In this document: piece after piece, positions 1 through 7,950 of the stretch
Layout of the letters: each line of letters starts with the position of its first letter
Position numbering within the stretch: the stretch's first letter is position 1
Source of the DNA: Stappia sp. MMSF_3263
GTDB taxonomy: Bacteria > Pseudomonadota > Alphaproteobacteria > Rhizobiales > Stappiaceae
Assembly (NCBI RefSeq): GCF_030733745.1
Contig: NZ_JASHIK010000003.1
Span: 172,001-236,000 of the forward strand
DNA length: 64,000 nucleotides
Direction: 5' to 3'
Translations under genes and position numbers: made by a program
The notes under the pieces: generated by a model
Told to the model about the DNA's origin: nothing
What the model saw: the letters and a program-made list of their open reading frames with translations, nothing else
The model's database searches: none

Positions 1-350
1 GCTGGTCGGCGAAGGGGCGCTATCTGGCGACATCGGGCGCCAACGCGGCGATCCTCTGGCCGTTTTTCGGCAAGACGGGACCGATGGGTCAGCAGCCGTT
101 GCAGCTCGGCGCGCGCTCGGACCAGCTTGTCACCCATGTGGCCTGCCATCCGGAAGAAGAGGTTGTCGCGATCGGCTACCAGGACGGCATGGTGCTGGCG
201 GTCCGCTTTTCCGACAATCGGGAAGTGCTGTTGCGACGACCGGGCGAGGGGGAGATCAGCGCGCTCGCGTGGGACCAGGCCGGGTTCCGCCTGGCATTCG
301 GGACAAGTGCCGGCGAGGCCGGGATAATCTCCCTCGACGGATCCGGGTAA
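1..350 (+). CDS. WD40-repeat protein, C-terminal part (5' truncated by window)
   Basis: The reading frame is open from base 3 to a TAA ending at 350, so only the last ~115 residues are present and the gene starts outside the window. The text shows WD40-type repeat units: 'ATSGANAAILWPF', then 'VACHPEEEVVAIGYQDGMVL' and 'ISALAWDQAGFRLAFGTSAG', each with the blade pattern of a His/Trp followed by 'la.G..dg.v.vw'. A beta-propeller scaffold is therefore likely; the partner is unknown. The ATG at 84 is internal and is not the true start. The gene lies 16 bp before the next one on the same strand, so they may be co-transcribed. Confidence 0.75.
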   Translation, partial: WSAKGRYLATSGANAAILWPFFGKTGPMGQQPLQLGARSDQLVTHVACHPEEEVVAIGYQDGMVLAVRFSDNREVLLRRPGEGEISALAWDQAGFRLAFGTSAGEAGIISLDGSG

Positions 351-366
351 CAGGAAGGTTCGCCAC

Positions 367-861
367 ATGATCGCACGAACGCTCGCGCTGGCGCTTGCCC
401 TGGTCGGCGGTGTGACCACCTCGCAGCTTCCCGAATTCGCGCAGCAGTACCGGCAGCGCCTCGGCGGTGCGATCGATGCGCTGACCCAGGTGGTGGACGA
501 CTTCCGCGAGGATGCGGCCCGCCAGGGGCTCAGCATGCAGGAGGCGATCGGCCGGCTATCGCGGACCAGCGACGATTTCGTCGCCACCCAGGGCGCACGC
601 GTCGAACGCTCGGTCGAACGGCTCGATGCCCTGGTGCGTCAGCGCGATGCCTTGCGCGAGGCGGGGCCGTTCCAGCGCCTCACCGTGTTCCTGCGCGATC
701 TCGATCCGCAACTGGCGCAGGCGACATTCGAGGATTTCGAACCGGCGGTTCCGGCAACAGCGGAAGGCGCGGTCGCCGCCGGCGGCGGGTTCCTGGGCCT
801 GTTGCTGACATTCGGCCTGCTTGGCCGGATCGTCCGGCGGATGCGGCGCAGGCCCGGTTGA
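367..861 (+). CDS. DUF2937 family membrane protein
   Basis: A 164-residue protein with a short N-terminal hydrophobic segment (residues 1-20), a charged helical middle containing 'EFAQQYRQRLGGAIDAL' and 'VDDFREDAARQGLS', and a C-terminal membrane segment ('GGGFLGLLLTFGLLGRIV') ending in an Arg-rich tail. This layout, two membrane anchors around a periplasmic or cytoplasmic helical domain, matches DUF2937. No biochemical role is established for the family. An AAGG-type ribosome site precedes the ATG. It follows the WD40 gene closely and is followed 22 bp later by a LysR regulator on the same strand. Confidence 0.7.
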   Translation: MIARTLALALALVGGVTTSQLPEFAQQYRQRLGGAIDALTQVVDDFREDAARQGLSMQEAIGRLSRTSDDFVATQGARVERSVERLDALVRQRDALREAGPFQRLTVFLRDLDPQLAQATFEDFEPAVPATAEGAVAAGGGFLGLLLTFGLLGRIVRRMRRRPG

Positions 862-883
862 ACCGGGCGGGAAAGGGCGAACC

Positions 884-1792
884 ATGGATACACTCAGCCG
901 GATGCGCTGCTTTCTCAAGGTGGTCGATGCGGGCGGCTTTTCGGCCGCGGCACGCGAGCTTGGCCGCTCGAAGGCGCTTGTGTCGAAATACGTGGGCGAA
1001 CTGGAGGACGAACTCGGCGCCCGGCTGCTCAACCGGACGACCCGGCAGATCTCGATGACCGAGGTCGGCCATGCCTTCTACAAGGAGGCGAGCGACATCC
1101 TCACCCGTATCGATGACCTGAAGGCCTCGATCCAGAACACTCACCAGCAGGCGCGCGGCACGCTGCGCGTTTCCGCGCCGCGTTCGATGGGCGACGATTT
1201 CCTCAATCCGGCGATCATGGCGTTTCTCGTCGCCGAGCCGGAGATCTCCATCGACCTGCGGCTGGAGGATCGGTTCGTGGATCTGGTGGAGGAGGGGTTC
1301 GACGCGGCGATCCGGGTGACGGAACTGACCGATTCCAGCCTGATCGCGCGCAAGCTGGCGCCGTTCCGAGGTGTGGTGTGTGCTTCGCCCGAGGCGATTG
1401 CCCGCTTTGGCCGGCCCGTTCATCCGCAGGACCTTGCCGACCTGCCCTGCATCATCGACAACAACTACCGCTTCCGGAACAACTGGCAATTCCAGGTCGA
1501 GGGGGCCCGCATCAACGTGCCCGTCAAGGGCAGGGTGGAGGTGAACAGCGCCCAGGCGGCGCGTGTCGCCGCGCTGGAGGGGCTCGGCTTCCTGCGCACC
1601 CCTTATGCTTTCGTGCACAAGGAAATCAGCGAAGGCCGGCTGGAGCAGATGCTGTCCGATTTCCATCCCGACGGGCAGGCGATCTATGTCGTCTACCCGC
1701 ATCGGCGGCACCTTTCTGGAAAGGTGCGCACCTTTGTCGATTTTCTTGGCGAGTGGTTCGCCGAGAAGCGTCGCCGGGGCGAGGTGTGCTGA
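884..1792 (+). CDS. LysR-family transcriptional regulator
   Basis: 302 residues. Residues 1-60 form a winged helix-turn-helix ('FSAAARELGRSKALVSKYVG' is the recognition part); residues ~90-295 are the effector-binding domain. The sequence 'LLNRTTRQISMTEVGHAFY' is typical of the CrgA/DmlR-like branch of LysR proteins. I chose the ATG at 884 because the conserved N-terminus begins there and GGGAAAGGG lies just upstream; a longer frame from 821 adds 21 atypical residues. The gene is convergent with leucine dehydrogenase, with only 4 bp between stop codons. Target genes cannot be told from sequence; LysR proteins usually control a divergent neighbour, and none is present here. Confidence 0.9.
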   Translation: MDTLSRMRCFLKVVDAGGFSAAARELGRSKALVSKYVGELEDELGARLLNRTTRQISMTEVGHAFYKEASDILTRIDDLKASIQNTHQQARGTLRVSAPRSMGDDFLNPAIMAFLVAEPEISIDLRLEDRFVDLVEEGFDAAIRVTELTDSSLIARKLAPFRGVVCASPEAIARFGRPVHPQDLADLPCIIDNNYRFRNNWQFQVEGARINVPVKGRVEVNSAQAARVAALEGLGFLRTPYAFVHKEISEGRLEQMLSDFHPDGQAIYVVYPHRRHLSGKVRTFVDFLGEWFAEKRRRGEVC

Positions 1793-1796
1793 GCGC

Positions 1797-2873
1797 TCAG
1801 GCGGCCGCGAGACGTTCCTCGGCGATGCGGTCGGCGACGTTCTGCGTCGGCAGGCCGCGCTGCCCGGCCCTTTCGTAGATGCGCATCAGCGTCGCGCCGA
1901 TGGCCTCCACCTTCTCGCGCACCAATCGGTCGTCCCCACCAGGGGCGGCGAGCGCGATGGAAATCACGCCGCCGGCATTGATGGCATAGTCTGGCGCATG
2001 CAGGATGCCGCGCGCGCGCAGCATTTCGCCATGGCGTTCCTCGGCGAGCTGGTTGTTGGCGGCTCCCGCGACGATGGTGGCGCGGATTTCGGGGATGGTC
2101 GCGTCGTTGAGCCCTGCACCCAGCGCGCAGGGCGCGAAGACGTCGGCCTCGGCCGCGTGGGCATGGTCGGCAGCGACAACGCTCGCGTCGAGCTCCGAGA
2201 CGGCCTGCTCCAGCGCCGGCTGGTGCAGGTCCGCCACGATCAGGCGGGCGCCGGCCGCGTGCAGCTGCCGGGCGAGGTCCATGCCGACATGGCCGAGACC
2301 CTGGACGCAGACGGTGCGCCCCTTAAGACTGTCGGACCCGAAGCGATGGCGCAACGAGGCCCTGATGCCGACGAACACCCCGAGCGCGGTGTAGGGCGAA
2401 GGGTCGCCAAGGCCTGTGGCCCGGGTGCCGCGCACGTGATCTGTCTCCCGCGCAACGATCTCCATGTCCGAAGCGCTGATGCCGACGTCCTCGGCGGTGA
2501 TATAGGTGCCGCCGAGACGCCCGACCTGACGGCCGAAGGCGGACAGGAGCGCCGGCGACTTGTCCTTGCGGGCGTCGGCGATGATCACCGCCTTGCCTCC
2601 GCCCAGATCAAGCCCGGCCAGGGCGTTCTTGTAGGTCATGCCACGCGACAGGCGCAGCGCGTCGGTCAGCGCCTCCGCCCCGTTCGCATAGGCCCACATG
2701 CGGCACCCTCCGAGTGCCGGTCCAAGGCGGGTGTCGTGGACCGCGATGATGGTGCGCAATCCGCTTGCCGCGTCAAAACCATGCACGACCTGTTCATGGC
2801 CGCGGAACTCAGGATGCGTGAACACGTCCGCCTCCACGGGTTTCAGGTCTCGGCTCGCTACCGGGACATTCAT
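1797..2873 (-). CDS. Leucine dehydrogenase (Glu/Leu/Phe/Val dehydrogenase family)
   Basis: 358 residues, the normal length for the octameric NAD-dependent leucine dehydrogenases, which interconvert branched-chain amino acids with their 2-oxo acids and ammonia. Visible signatures are 'GPALGGCRMW' (51-60), the catalytic-lysine motif 'GMTYKNALAGLDLGGGKAVI' with K82 and K94, and a Rossmann dinucleotide fold 'GLGHVG' (192-197). The C-terminal 'DYAINAGGVISIA' is also family-typical. The ATG has a strong GAGGAG ribosome site 6 nt upstream. Valine or phenylalanine dehydrogenase is a possible alternative specificity. The gene stands alone, convergent with the LysR gene. Confidence 0.9.
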   Translation of the reverse strand: MNVPVASRDLKPVEADVFTHPEFRGHEQVVHGFDAASGLRTIIAVHDTRLGPALGGCRMWAYANGAEALTDALRLSRGMTYKNALAGLDLGGGKAVIIADARKDKSPALLSAFGRQVGRLGGTYITAEDVGISASDMEIVARETDHVRGTRATGLGDPSPYTALGVFVGIRASLRHRFGSDSLKGRTVCVQGLGHVGMDLARQLHAAGARLIVADLHQPALEQAVSELDASVVAADHAHAAEADVFAPCALGAGLNDATIPEIRATIVAGAANNQLAEERHGEMLRARGILHAPDYAINAGGVISIALAAPGGDDRLVREKVEAIGATLMRIYERAGQRGLPTQNVADRIAEERLAAA

Positions 2874-3186
2874 CAGACTCTCCTCGAAAAACGGACGGGG
2901 CGGTCATGTGGCCGTTCACGCCAAGGCGGCACGGCGAGGACCGCACTCCCGTTCGCCAGATGATCAGCGCTCGGAAAATATACGTCGCATGGAGGGGAAT
3001 ATCGGTCTTTTTTGCCCGCAAAATGTGCGTTTTGATCAAATTTTCATCTCTTCAATGCGGGTGGGTCGAAGAATTCTTCCCTCGTTTCGGGTCCTGCGCG
3101 TCGCAGTTCCCGACCTGCCTTGCTGTCGCCGTGAAGACCGTTGATAAATAGCGAAACATCACCGATTTCTCGGAGTGGACTGCTGA
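2874..3186. other. Divergent intergenic region between leucine dehydrogenase and DUF1007 gene
   Basis: This 313-bp gap carries both promoters of the divergent neighbours. The middle (about 2970-3080) is markedly AT-richer than the flanks and includes a perfect 12-bp palindrome GAAGAATTCTTC at 3068-3079. No small open reading frame with a ribosome site was seen. I cannot assign a regulator to the palindrome. Confidence 0.5.
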
Positions 3187-3837
3187 ATGTGGAAGCCCAG
3201 CGTTCTTGCGGCGATCCTGGCGGTTGCCGCCGCCGGCTCTGCCGCCGCGCATCCTCATGTTTTCGTCGAATCGCGGGCGGAGGTCGTGTTTGACGCCGGT
3301 GGACGCCTGTCCGCCGTGCGTCACGTCTGGCGCTTCGACGAGGCCTTCACCGCCTTCGCCGTGCAGGGGCTAGACGAGAATGGCGACGGAGAGCTGTCGC
3401 GCGAGGAGCTGCAGCCGCTGGCGCAGATCAATGTCGAGTCGCTCGCCGAGTATGACTTCTTCACCTATCTCCAGCTTGGCGAGGGCGATGTCCCGTTCGG
3501 GGAACCGCAGGAATACTGGCTTGATTTCTACGGCGGCCGGCTGACGCTCTTCTACACGCTTCCTGTGGCCGAGCCGCGGATTGTCGACGGCGCGACCGTG
3601 AAACTGGATGTCTACGACCCGAGCTATTTCGTGGCTTTCGAGATGACCCGCGACACGCCCTTTGCGATGGTCGATGCTCCGCAGGCCTGCAAGCTGACCT
3701 TCACGCCGCCGCCCGAGCTGGATGCTTCCATGGCCGAAACCCTGGCGCAGATCCCGCAGAGCGAGCGACAGCTGTCGCCGGATCTCATGCAGGTGACCGA
3801 GACACTCTCCAATTCGGCGACGATCGGATGCAAATGA
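3187..3837 (+). CDS. DUF1007 family periplasmic protein, partner of the NicO transporter
   Basis: 216 residues with a Sec signal peptide (residues 1-21) followed by the family hallmark 'AHPHVFVESR', in which H22 and H24 would sit at the mature N-terminus, a likely metal-binding spot. Residues ~63-75 read 'LDENGDGELSREEL', an EF-hand-like loop. DUF1007 genes are regularly found beside NicO-type nickel/cobalt permeases, and here the stop codon region overlaps the next gene by 10 bp (3828-3837), which argues for translational coupling. The probable role is handling Ni/Co at the periplasmic face of that transporter; this is inferred from context, not shown. Confidence 0.85.
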   Translation: MWKPSVLAAILAVAAAGSAAAHPHVFVESRAEVVFDAGGRLSAVRHVWRFDEAFTAFAVQGLDENGDGELSREELQPLAQINVESLAEYDFFTYLQLGEGDVPFGEPQEYWLDFYGGRLTLFYTLPVAEPRIVDGATVKLDVYDPSYFVAFEMTRDTPFAMVDAPQACKLTFTPPPELDASMAETLAQIPQSERQLSPDLMQVTETLSNSATIGCK

Positions 3838-5003
3838 CGGACCCTCGCAACGCCGCCCCCGGGATTGCAGCACGCCGATTTGCCCTTTCCCTTGCAGGCG
3901 GCGCCGTTCTGGCCCTCGCCCTGTCGGCGGCCGCCGCGCATGCCGCCCCCTCGCCATTCGGTGTGGGCCTGCCGGAACAGTCCCTTTCCTCCGGAGGCAT
4001 ACTCTCGGGCTTCTTTGCCTGGGTGTCGGCCCAGCAGACCGCATTTTACGGCGCGCTGACTTCGTCGTTGAAGCAGATGAAGGCCGATGGCAGCGCCGGC
4101 TGGTGGCTGATGGGGCTTTCCTTTCTCTACGGCGTCTTCCATGCGGCAGGCCCCGGTCACGGCAAGGCGGTGATCTCCTCCTATGTGCTGGCCAATGGCG
4201 AGACGCTCCGGCGCGGGATCGTGATCTCCTTTGCCTCCGCCCTGGCACAGGCGGTGACCGCGGTCATGGTGATCGGCCTGGCCTCGATCGTGCTGCGGAT
4301 GACATCCATCGCCATCACGGAGACCACGCGCTGGCTCGAGATCGGCTCCTATGCGGCGGTTGCCGGGCTTGGCCTCTATCTGGTCTGGCGCAAGATCGTG
4401 CGGCCGCTGCTTACACCGCGAAAGGTCGTGGCGCTCGGCGCCCAGGCGGTCGTGGCCTGCGATCACCACGATCACCATTCCCACCACACGCATGAGCGGG
4501 CGCACGGGCACGCTCACGAGGTGCGCCACGCGCATGCCCACACCCACACCCATGATCATGGGCACGACCACGGGCACGGGCATGGGCATGGGCATGACCA
4601 CGATCATGCGGCCGGCGAAGTCTGCGCCAGTTGCGGTCATCTCCATGCACCGCCGCCGCAGATGCTCGCCGGCGATTTCTCGCTGTCGCGCGCCTGGACG
4701 GTGATCCTGGCGGTCGGGCTTCGGCCCTGCACGGGCGCGCTCGTCGTGCTCGTCTTTGCCATCTCGCAGGGGCTGGCCTGGGCCGGTGTCGCGGCCACCT
4801 TTGCCATGGCGATCGGAACCGGCCTGACCGTGTCCGCTCTCGCGACCATCGCCGTGCTGGCCAAGGACGCGGCGATGCGCACCGTGGGCGGCCGGGGGGC
4901 TGCCCGGCTTCACGCGGCGATCGAAGGGTTCGGGGCGCTTGTCGTACTCGCGCTCGGTTCGACGCTGCTGATCGCGGCGCTGGGCTGGGGCGGGGCGGTG
5001 TGA
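3828..5003 (+). CDS. NicO/RcnA-like nickel-cobalt transporter with His-rich loop
   Basis: 391 residues. After a signal-like segment, the transmembrane motif 'FHAAGPGHGKAVISSYVLA' (104-122) matches the NicO family signature (usually HALEPGHGK). Residues 212-260 form a cytoplasmic or periplasmic loop with about two dozen histidines, followed by 'CASCGHLH' (266-273), which could add a Cys2/His2 metal site. The second half has further membrane helices and the 'GLRPCTGAL' motif. NicO members include both exporters (RcnA) and uptake permeases with DUF1007 partners; the pairing here favours the latter group. Overlap with the upstream gene shows they form an operon. Possible cobalt supply to the nitrile hydratase 3 kb away is inference. 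Confidence 0.88.
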   Translation: MQMTDPRNAAPGIAARRFALSLAGGAVLALALSAAAAHAAPSPFGVGLPEQSLSSGGILSGFFAWVSAQQTAFYGALTSSLKQMKADGSAGWWLMGLSFLYGVFHAAGPGHGKAVISSYVLANGETLRRGIVISFASALAQAVTAVMVIGLASIVLRMTSIAITETTRWLEIGSYAAVAGLGLYLVWRKIVRPLLTPRKVVALGAQAVVACDHHDHHSHHTHERAHGHAHEVRHAHAHTHTHDHGHDHGHGHGHGHDHDHAAGEVCASCGHLHAPPPQMLAGDFSLSRAWTVILAVGLRPCTGALVVLVFAISQGLAWAGVAATFAMAIGTGLTVSALATIAVLAKDAAMRTVGGRGAARLHAAIEGFGALVVLALGSTLLIAALGWGGAV

Positions 5004-5064
5004 TCGGTGCTTGCCGGCGCCTTTCTGGTGGACGCCAAAGCTGAACGGGGAACTGCGGGTCGCT

Positions 5065-5997
5065 TCAGGTGCCGCCCTGCAGCGGCTGGCTGAGCGTCCT
5101 CGTCTTGCGGGCCGCCACCTGCTCCCGGTGGATCACGTAGAGCCCCGATCCGATCGTCAGCGCGATGCCGAGCGAAGCGGTCGCGTCCGGCAGGTCGCGG
5201 AAGATGAGCCAGCCGATAAAGGTGGCGAAGGGGATTTCCAGATACTGCATCGGAGCGAGCGTTGCGGCCGGCGCCAGCCGCAGCGACCATGTCATCAGCA
5301 GATGCGCGAAGGTGCCCAGAAAGCCGACGGCGGCAAGCAGCAGAATCTCGTTCCGGTCGGTTGCGACCAGATGAAGCCCGGGGACGTCGCCGGCGATGTT
5401 GCCCAGCAGGAAGGCGCCGGCCAGAATGAGCGTTGCGATGATGCCGCTCACCGCCTGCAGGCTGATCGGATCGGCCGCCTTGGCAACGCTCCGCGTGACC
5501 AGCATGAACAACGCGAAGGCGACGGCGACGCCAAGCGGCAGCAGGGCGGGCGCGCCGACCGCGGCATAGTTTGGCTGGATGACGAGCAACGCGCCGGCGA
5601 AGCCGACGACGCAGGCCATCAGCCGGTAGGGACCGACCTGTTCGCCGAGGACGAAACGGCCGAGCAGCAGCATCAGGAACGGCATCACGAAGGCGATCGC
5701 GATCGCGTCGGCGAGCGGCAGGTAGCGCAGGGACGCGAACATGGCGCCGATGCCAAGGATATGCAGCACGGTCCGAAGGATGGTGAGATGCAGCACCCGG
5801 GCCGGCAGGCGCAGGCTCCCTCCGCCCAGCAGGACCAGCGGCGTGAGCAGCGCTGCCTGCATGACGAAGCGCACGAGCAGGAGCTGCCCGAGCGGCAGGG
5901 TTTCTCCCAGGATCTTGGCAATGGCATCGCCCAGCGGGGCGAGCACGCAAAATCCGGTCATCAGGAGCATGCCGCGCAGCGGCCGGTCAGCGGTCAT
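5065..5997 (-). CDS. EamA/DMT-superfamily transporter
   Basis: 310 residues with about ten hydrophobic helices in two EamA halves. The first half carries 'RTVLHILGIGAMFASLRYLP' and 'ADAIAIAFVMPFLMLLLGR', the family's usual helices 3 and 4; the second repeats the fold ('MQYLEIPFATFIGWLIFRDLP'). Members move small metabolites such as amino acids or purines; the substrate is not readable. It is on the same strand as, and 198 bp downstream of, the nitrile hydratase operon, but a 21-nt perfect palindrome in the gap suggests its own control. It is convergent with the NicO gene (61 bp apart). Confidence 0.85.
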   Translation of the reverse strand: MTADRPLRGMLLMTGFCVLAPLGDAIAKILGETLPLGQLLLVRFVMQAALLTPLVLLGGGSLRLPARVLHLTILRTVLHILGIGAMFASLRYLPLADAIAIAFVMPFLMLLLGRFVLGEQVGPYRLMACVVGFAGALLVIQPNYAAVGAPALLPLGVAVAFALFMLVTRSVAKAADPISLQAVSGIIATLILAGAFLLGNIAGDVPGLHLVATDRNEILLLAAVGFLGTFAHLLMTWSLRLAPAATLAPMQYLEIPFATFIGWLIFRDLPDATASLGIALTIGSGLYVIHREQVAARKTRTLSQPLQGGT

Positions 5998-6054
5998 GGG
6001 GGCACAGTAGGTCGGCGCGGTTCTTTTGGGAAGCGCATAGGTTGCATTCGGGTT

Positions 6055-6075
6055 GCATGACGCGCCGCGTCATGC
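6055..6075. promoter_or_regulatory. Perfect 21-nt palindrome upstream of the DMT gene
   Basis: The arms GCATGACGCG (6055-6064) and CGCGTCATGC (6066-6075) are exact inverted repeats around a single C. It lies 58 bp 5' of the DMT start codon (5997, minus strand) and 120 bp beyond the stop of the nitrile hydratase accessory gene. No T-run follows on either strand, so it looks like a dimeric-regulator operator rather than a terminator. The regulator is unknown. Confidence 0.5.
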
Positions 6076-6194
6076 CGCGACTTTCCGGCATTTCAGCCGA
6101 TCGTGACGCAACCTGCAGGATTTGACAATGAATTTAATCGCAGGGCATTTCGCGGGCTCTTCAGCCGCGGCGTCCCGTCACCTGCAAGGCGGTC

Positions 6195-6623
6195 TCAGGC
6201 GGGGGGAACGGGCGTCCCGTCGCGGCCCAGCTCGATCGGCTCCCCGTGCGGGGTGGCCGCGGCGGCGCGGTGCCAGGCCTCTCGCCGTCTGGCGAGGCCT
6301 TCCGTGGTCGCGACCGCACGGGTCACCACCATGGTCTCCAGCGCCGCCAGCCAGTGATGGTAATAGCTGTCGCCGCAATCGGGGTCTCCGCCAGCCTGCG
6401 CCTCGCGGATGGCTCCCGACAGGGCTTGCGCCCATTCCGGCCAGGTGAACAGGCCTCTTGCGTGCAGCTCGACCGCCATGGCGAAGGCTTTCGCCTCCCA
6501 GGGTTCGCGGAAGACCGGTTCGCCGGCGTTGCGCGGCAGGTCGGAAAACAGCTCTGCCGGAGGCGTGGCATTGGCGTCCGGCCTGCCGGCGGCGGCGTGA
6601 GGGGATGTGTCAGGCAAGGTCAA
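6195..6623 (-). CDS. Nitrile hydratase accessory (activator) protein
   Basis: 142 residues. The segment 'FREPWEAKAFAMAVELHARG' through 'SYYHHWLAALETMV' is plainly homologous to the N-terminal part of the beta subunit encoded next to it ('[16 protein letters not shown]' ... '[15 protein letters not shown]'). In cobalt-type enzymes such a small beta-like protein (P14K/NhlE type) holds the alpha subunit, allows cobalt insertion and cysteine oxidation, then swaps alpha into the apoenzyme. It overlaps the beta gene by 14 bp, consistent with coupled translation. It is the last gene of the operon. Confidence 0.88.
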   Translation of the reverse strand: MTLPDTSPHAAAGRPDANATPPAELFSDLPRNAGEPVFREPWEAKAFAMAVELHARGLFTWPEWAQALSGAIREAQAGGDPDCGDSYYHHWLAALETMVVTRAVATTEGLARRREAWHRAAAATPHGEPIELGRDGTPVPPA

Positions 6624-7269
6624 GATAGGGTTCCCAGAGATCGATGCGGACCGTCAGTGCAGGGTCGCAGTCGTCGCCCCACAATTCACGTGCGTCGAAG
6701 GCGACACCGTAGAGCCAGGCCGGCTGCTCGCCGACCCCGGATGCGCTGGTGTCGGGAAACACATGGACGCCATGTATGGCCTCGATCGTCCCGACGCGGC
6801 CGCGGCAATAGCGGGGGATGCGAGTGTGGCCTTCGGGATGCATGTTGCGGGCGCGCACCCGGTCGCCGGTCCGGAAGCGGGCGGGGACGCTTTCCGCGCG
6901 CTCCGTCGGGCCGCCACGCGCCAGCGTCGCGGCGACATCGCCGGCCGCCAGCACGCGTTTGGGCGGACGTCCTGCGGCGAGGCTGCGCGCGGCCGCGATC
7001 TCCTCGCCCGTGACCAGCCCGCGTTCGTCGAGCAGGCGCTCCAGCCCGGCCAGCCAGATCTGGTAGTAGCTGGAGGAGAGATACCGCGCCGGGTCCATGC
7101 TTTCGCGGGCGAAGCGGGCCATGTCGATGGTCCATTCGCCGCTTGCCCCCATGGCGAGCGTGAGAGCGAAGGCGCGTCGCTCCCACTCCTCGTGGAAGAC
7201 CGGCCTGACCGGCTCGGGCACCACCGCGCCGAACCCCATCATGCCGCCCAGGTCCTGGGCACCGTTCAT
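6610..7269 (-). CDS. nthB: Nitrile hydratase subunit beta
   Basis: 219 residues. It starts with the canonical '[14 protein letters not shown]' and contains the conserved '[20 protein letters not shown]' region whose arginines contact the oxidised cysteines of the alpha-subunit metal site. The C-terminal half has the SH3-like barrel ('[17 protein letters not shown]' ... '[10 protein letters not shown]'). Together with alpha it hydrates nitriles to amides in the cytoplasm. The ATG at 7269 overlaps the alpha stop in an ATGA arrangement; a frame extending to 7572 is only a shadow of the alpha gene. The motif order and length are normal. Confidence 0.93.
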   Translation of the reverse strand: MNGAQDLGGMMGFGAVVPEPVRPVFHEEWERRAFALTLAMGASGEWTIDMARFARESMDPARYLSSSYYQIWLAGLERLLDERGLVTGEEIAAARSLAAGRPPKRVLAAGDVAATLARGGPTERAESVPARFRTGDRVRARNMHPEGHTRIPRYCRGRVGTIEAIHGVHVFPDTSASGVGEQPAWLYGVAFDARELWGDDCDPALTVRIDLWEPYLDLA

Positions 7270-7922
7270 GTTCCGGCCTCCGCCAGCAGTTTCGGCGAAA
7301 GGGCAAGGCCCGTGCCGATCATGCTGTCGCGGGTGACGAGGCGGGCGAGCTCGGCCTCGCTCCAGCCGTCCGTGCCTTCGGGCCGCATGGGGATGACGAG
7401 ATAGCGGATCTCGGCGGTCGAATCCCAGACACGGATTGCCGTGCCCGAGGGAAGCTCGACACCGAAATCGGCGAGCACGCCGCGCGGATCGCGCACCGCC
7501 TTGGCCCGGTAGGGAGCCGATTTGTACCAGACGGGAGGCAGCCCGAGGACCGGCCACGGATAGCAGGAGCACAGGGTGCAGACGACCATGTTGTGTTGTT
7601 GCGGCGTGTTCTCCACCGCGACCATGTGCTCGCCCTGCCGTCCGATATAGCCGAGGGAGTGGATCGCAGCCGTTGCATCGCTTCGCAGCCAGTCGAGAAA
7701 GCCGGGCTCGTGCCAGGCCTTGGCGACCACATGCGCCCCGTTATGGGGGCCGACACGGGTCTCGTAGGTCTCGATCAGGACGTCGAGGGCCTTCGGATCG
7801 ACATGGCCCTTCTCGACCAGAACCGATTCGAGCGCCCGCACACGGGCTTCCGTCTCGGAGAGTTCCGAGCCGTGCCCGTGATCGTGATGGTCGTGATCGT
7901 GGTGCGTGTGATTGCCGGACAT
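7266..7922 (-). CDS. nthA: Nitrile hydratase subunit alpha, cobalt type, with His-rich N-terminus
   Basis: 218 residues. The metal-binding claw '[11 protein letters not shown]' gives ligands C115, S119 and C120 with C118; Thr at the second position (CTLCSC) is the hallmark of the cobalt class, whereas iron enzymes have CSLCSC. '[20 protein letters not shown]' follows as in the family. The start at 7922 is set by the MSGNH N-terminus and the 28-bp gap to the upstream stop. Eight of residues 5-17 are His ('[13 protein letters not shown]'), an added metal-binding tail that I do not recall as standard; it may capture cobalt. It is the second gene of a four-gene operon. Confidence 0.94.
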   Translation of the reverse strand: MSGNHTHHDHDHHDHGHGSELSETEARVRALESVLVEKGHVDPKALDVLIETYETRVGPHNGAHVVAKAWHEPGFLDWLRSDATAAIHSLGYIGRQGEHMVAVENTPQQHNMVVCTLCSCYPWPVLGLPPVWYKSAPYRAKAVRDPRGVLADFGVELPSGTAIRVWDSTAEIRYLVIPMRPEGTDGWSEAELARLVTRDSMIGTGLALSPKLLAEAGT

Positions 7923-7950
7923 GGGGGATTGGCTCCTGTTCCTGGCGACG

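Noticed and set aside
1563..2963. Plus-strand frame of 466 codons over leucine dehydrogenase
   Set aside because: Antisense shadow; leucine dehydrogenase on the minus strand has intact catalytic and Rossmann motifs.
4471..4620. His-codon repeat region (CAC/CAT-rich) as a DNA repeat or CRISPR-like array
   Set aside because: It is the in-frame coding sequence of the His-rich loop of the NicO transporter, with no unit length or spacers.
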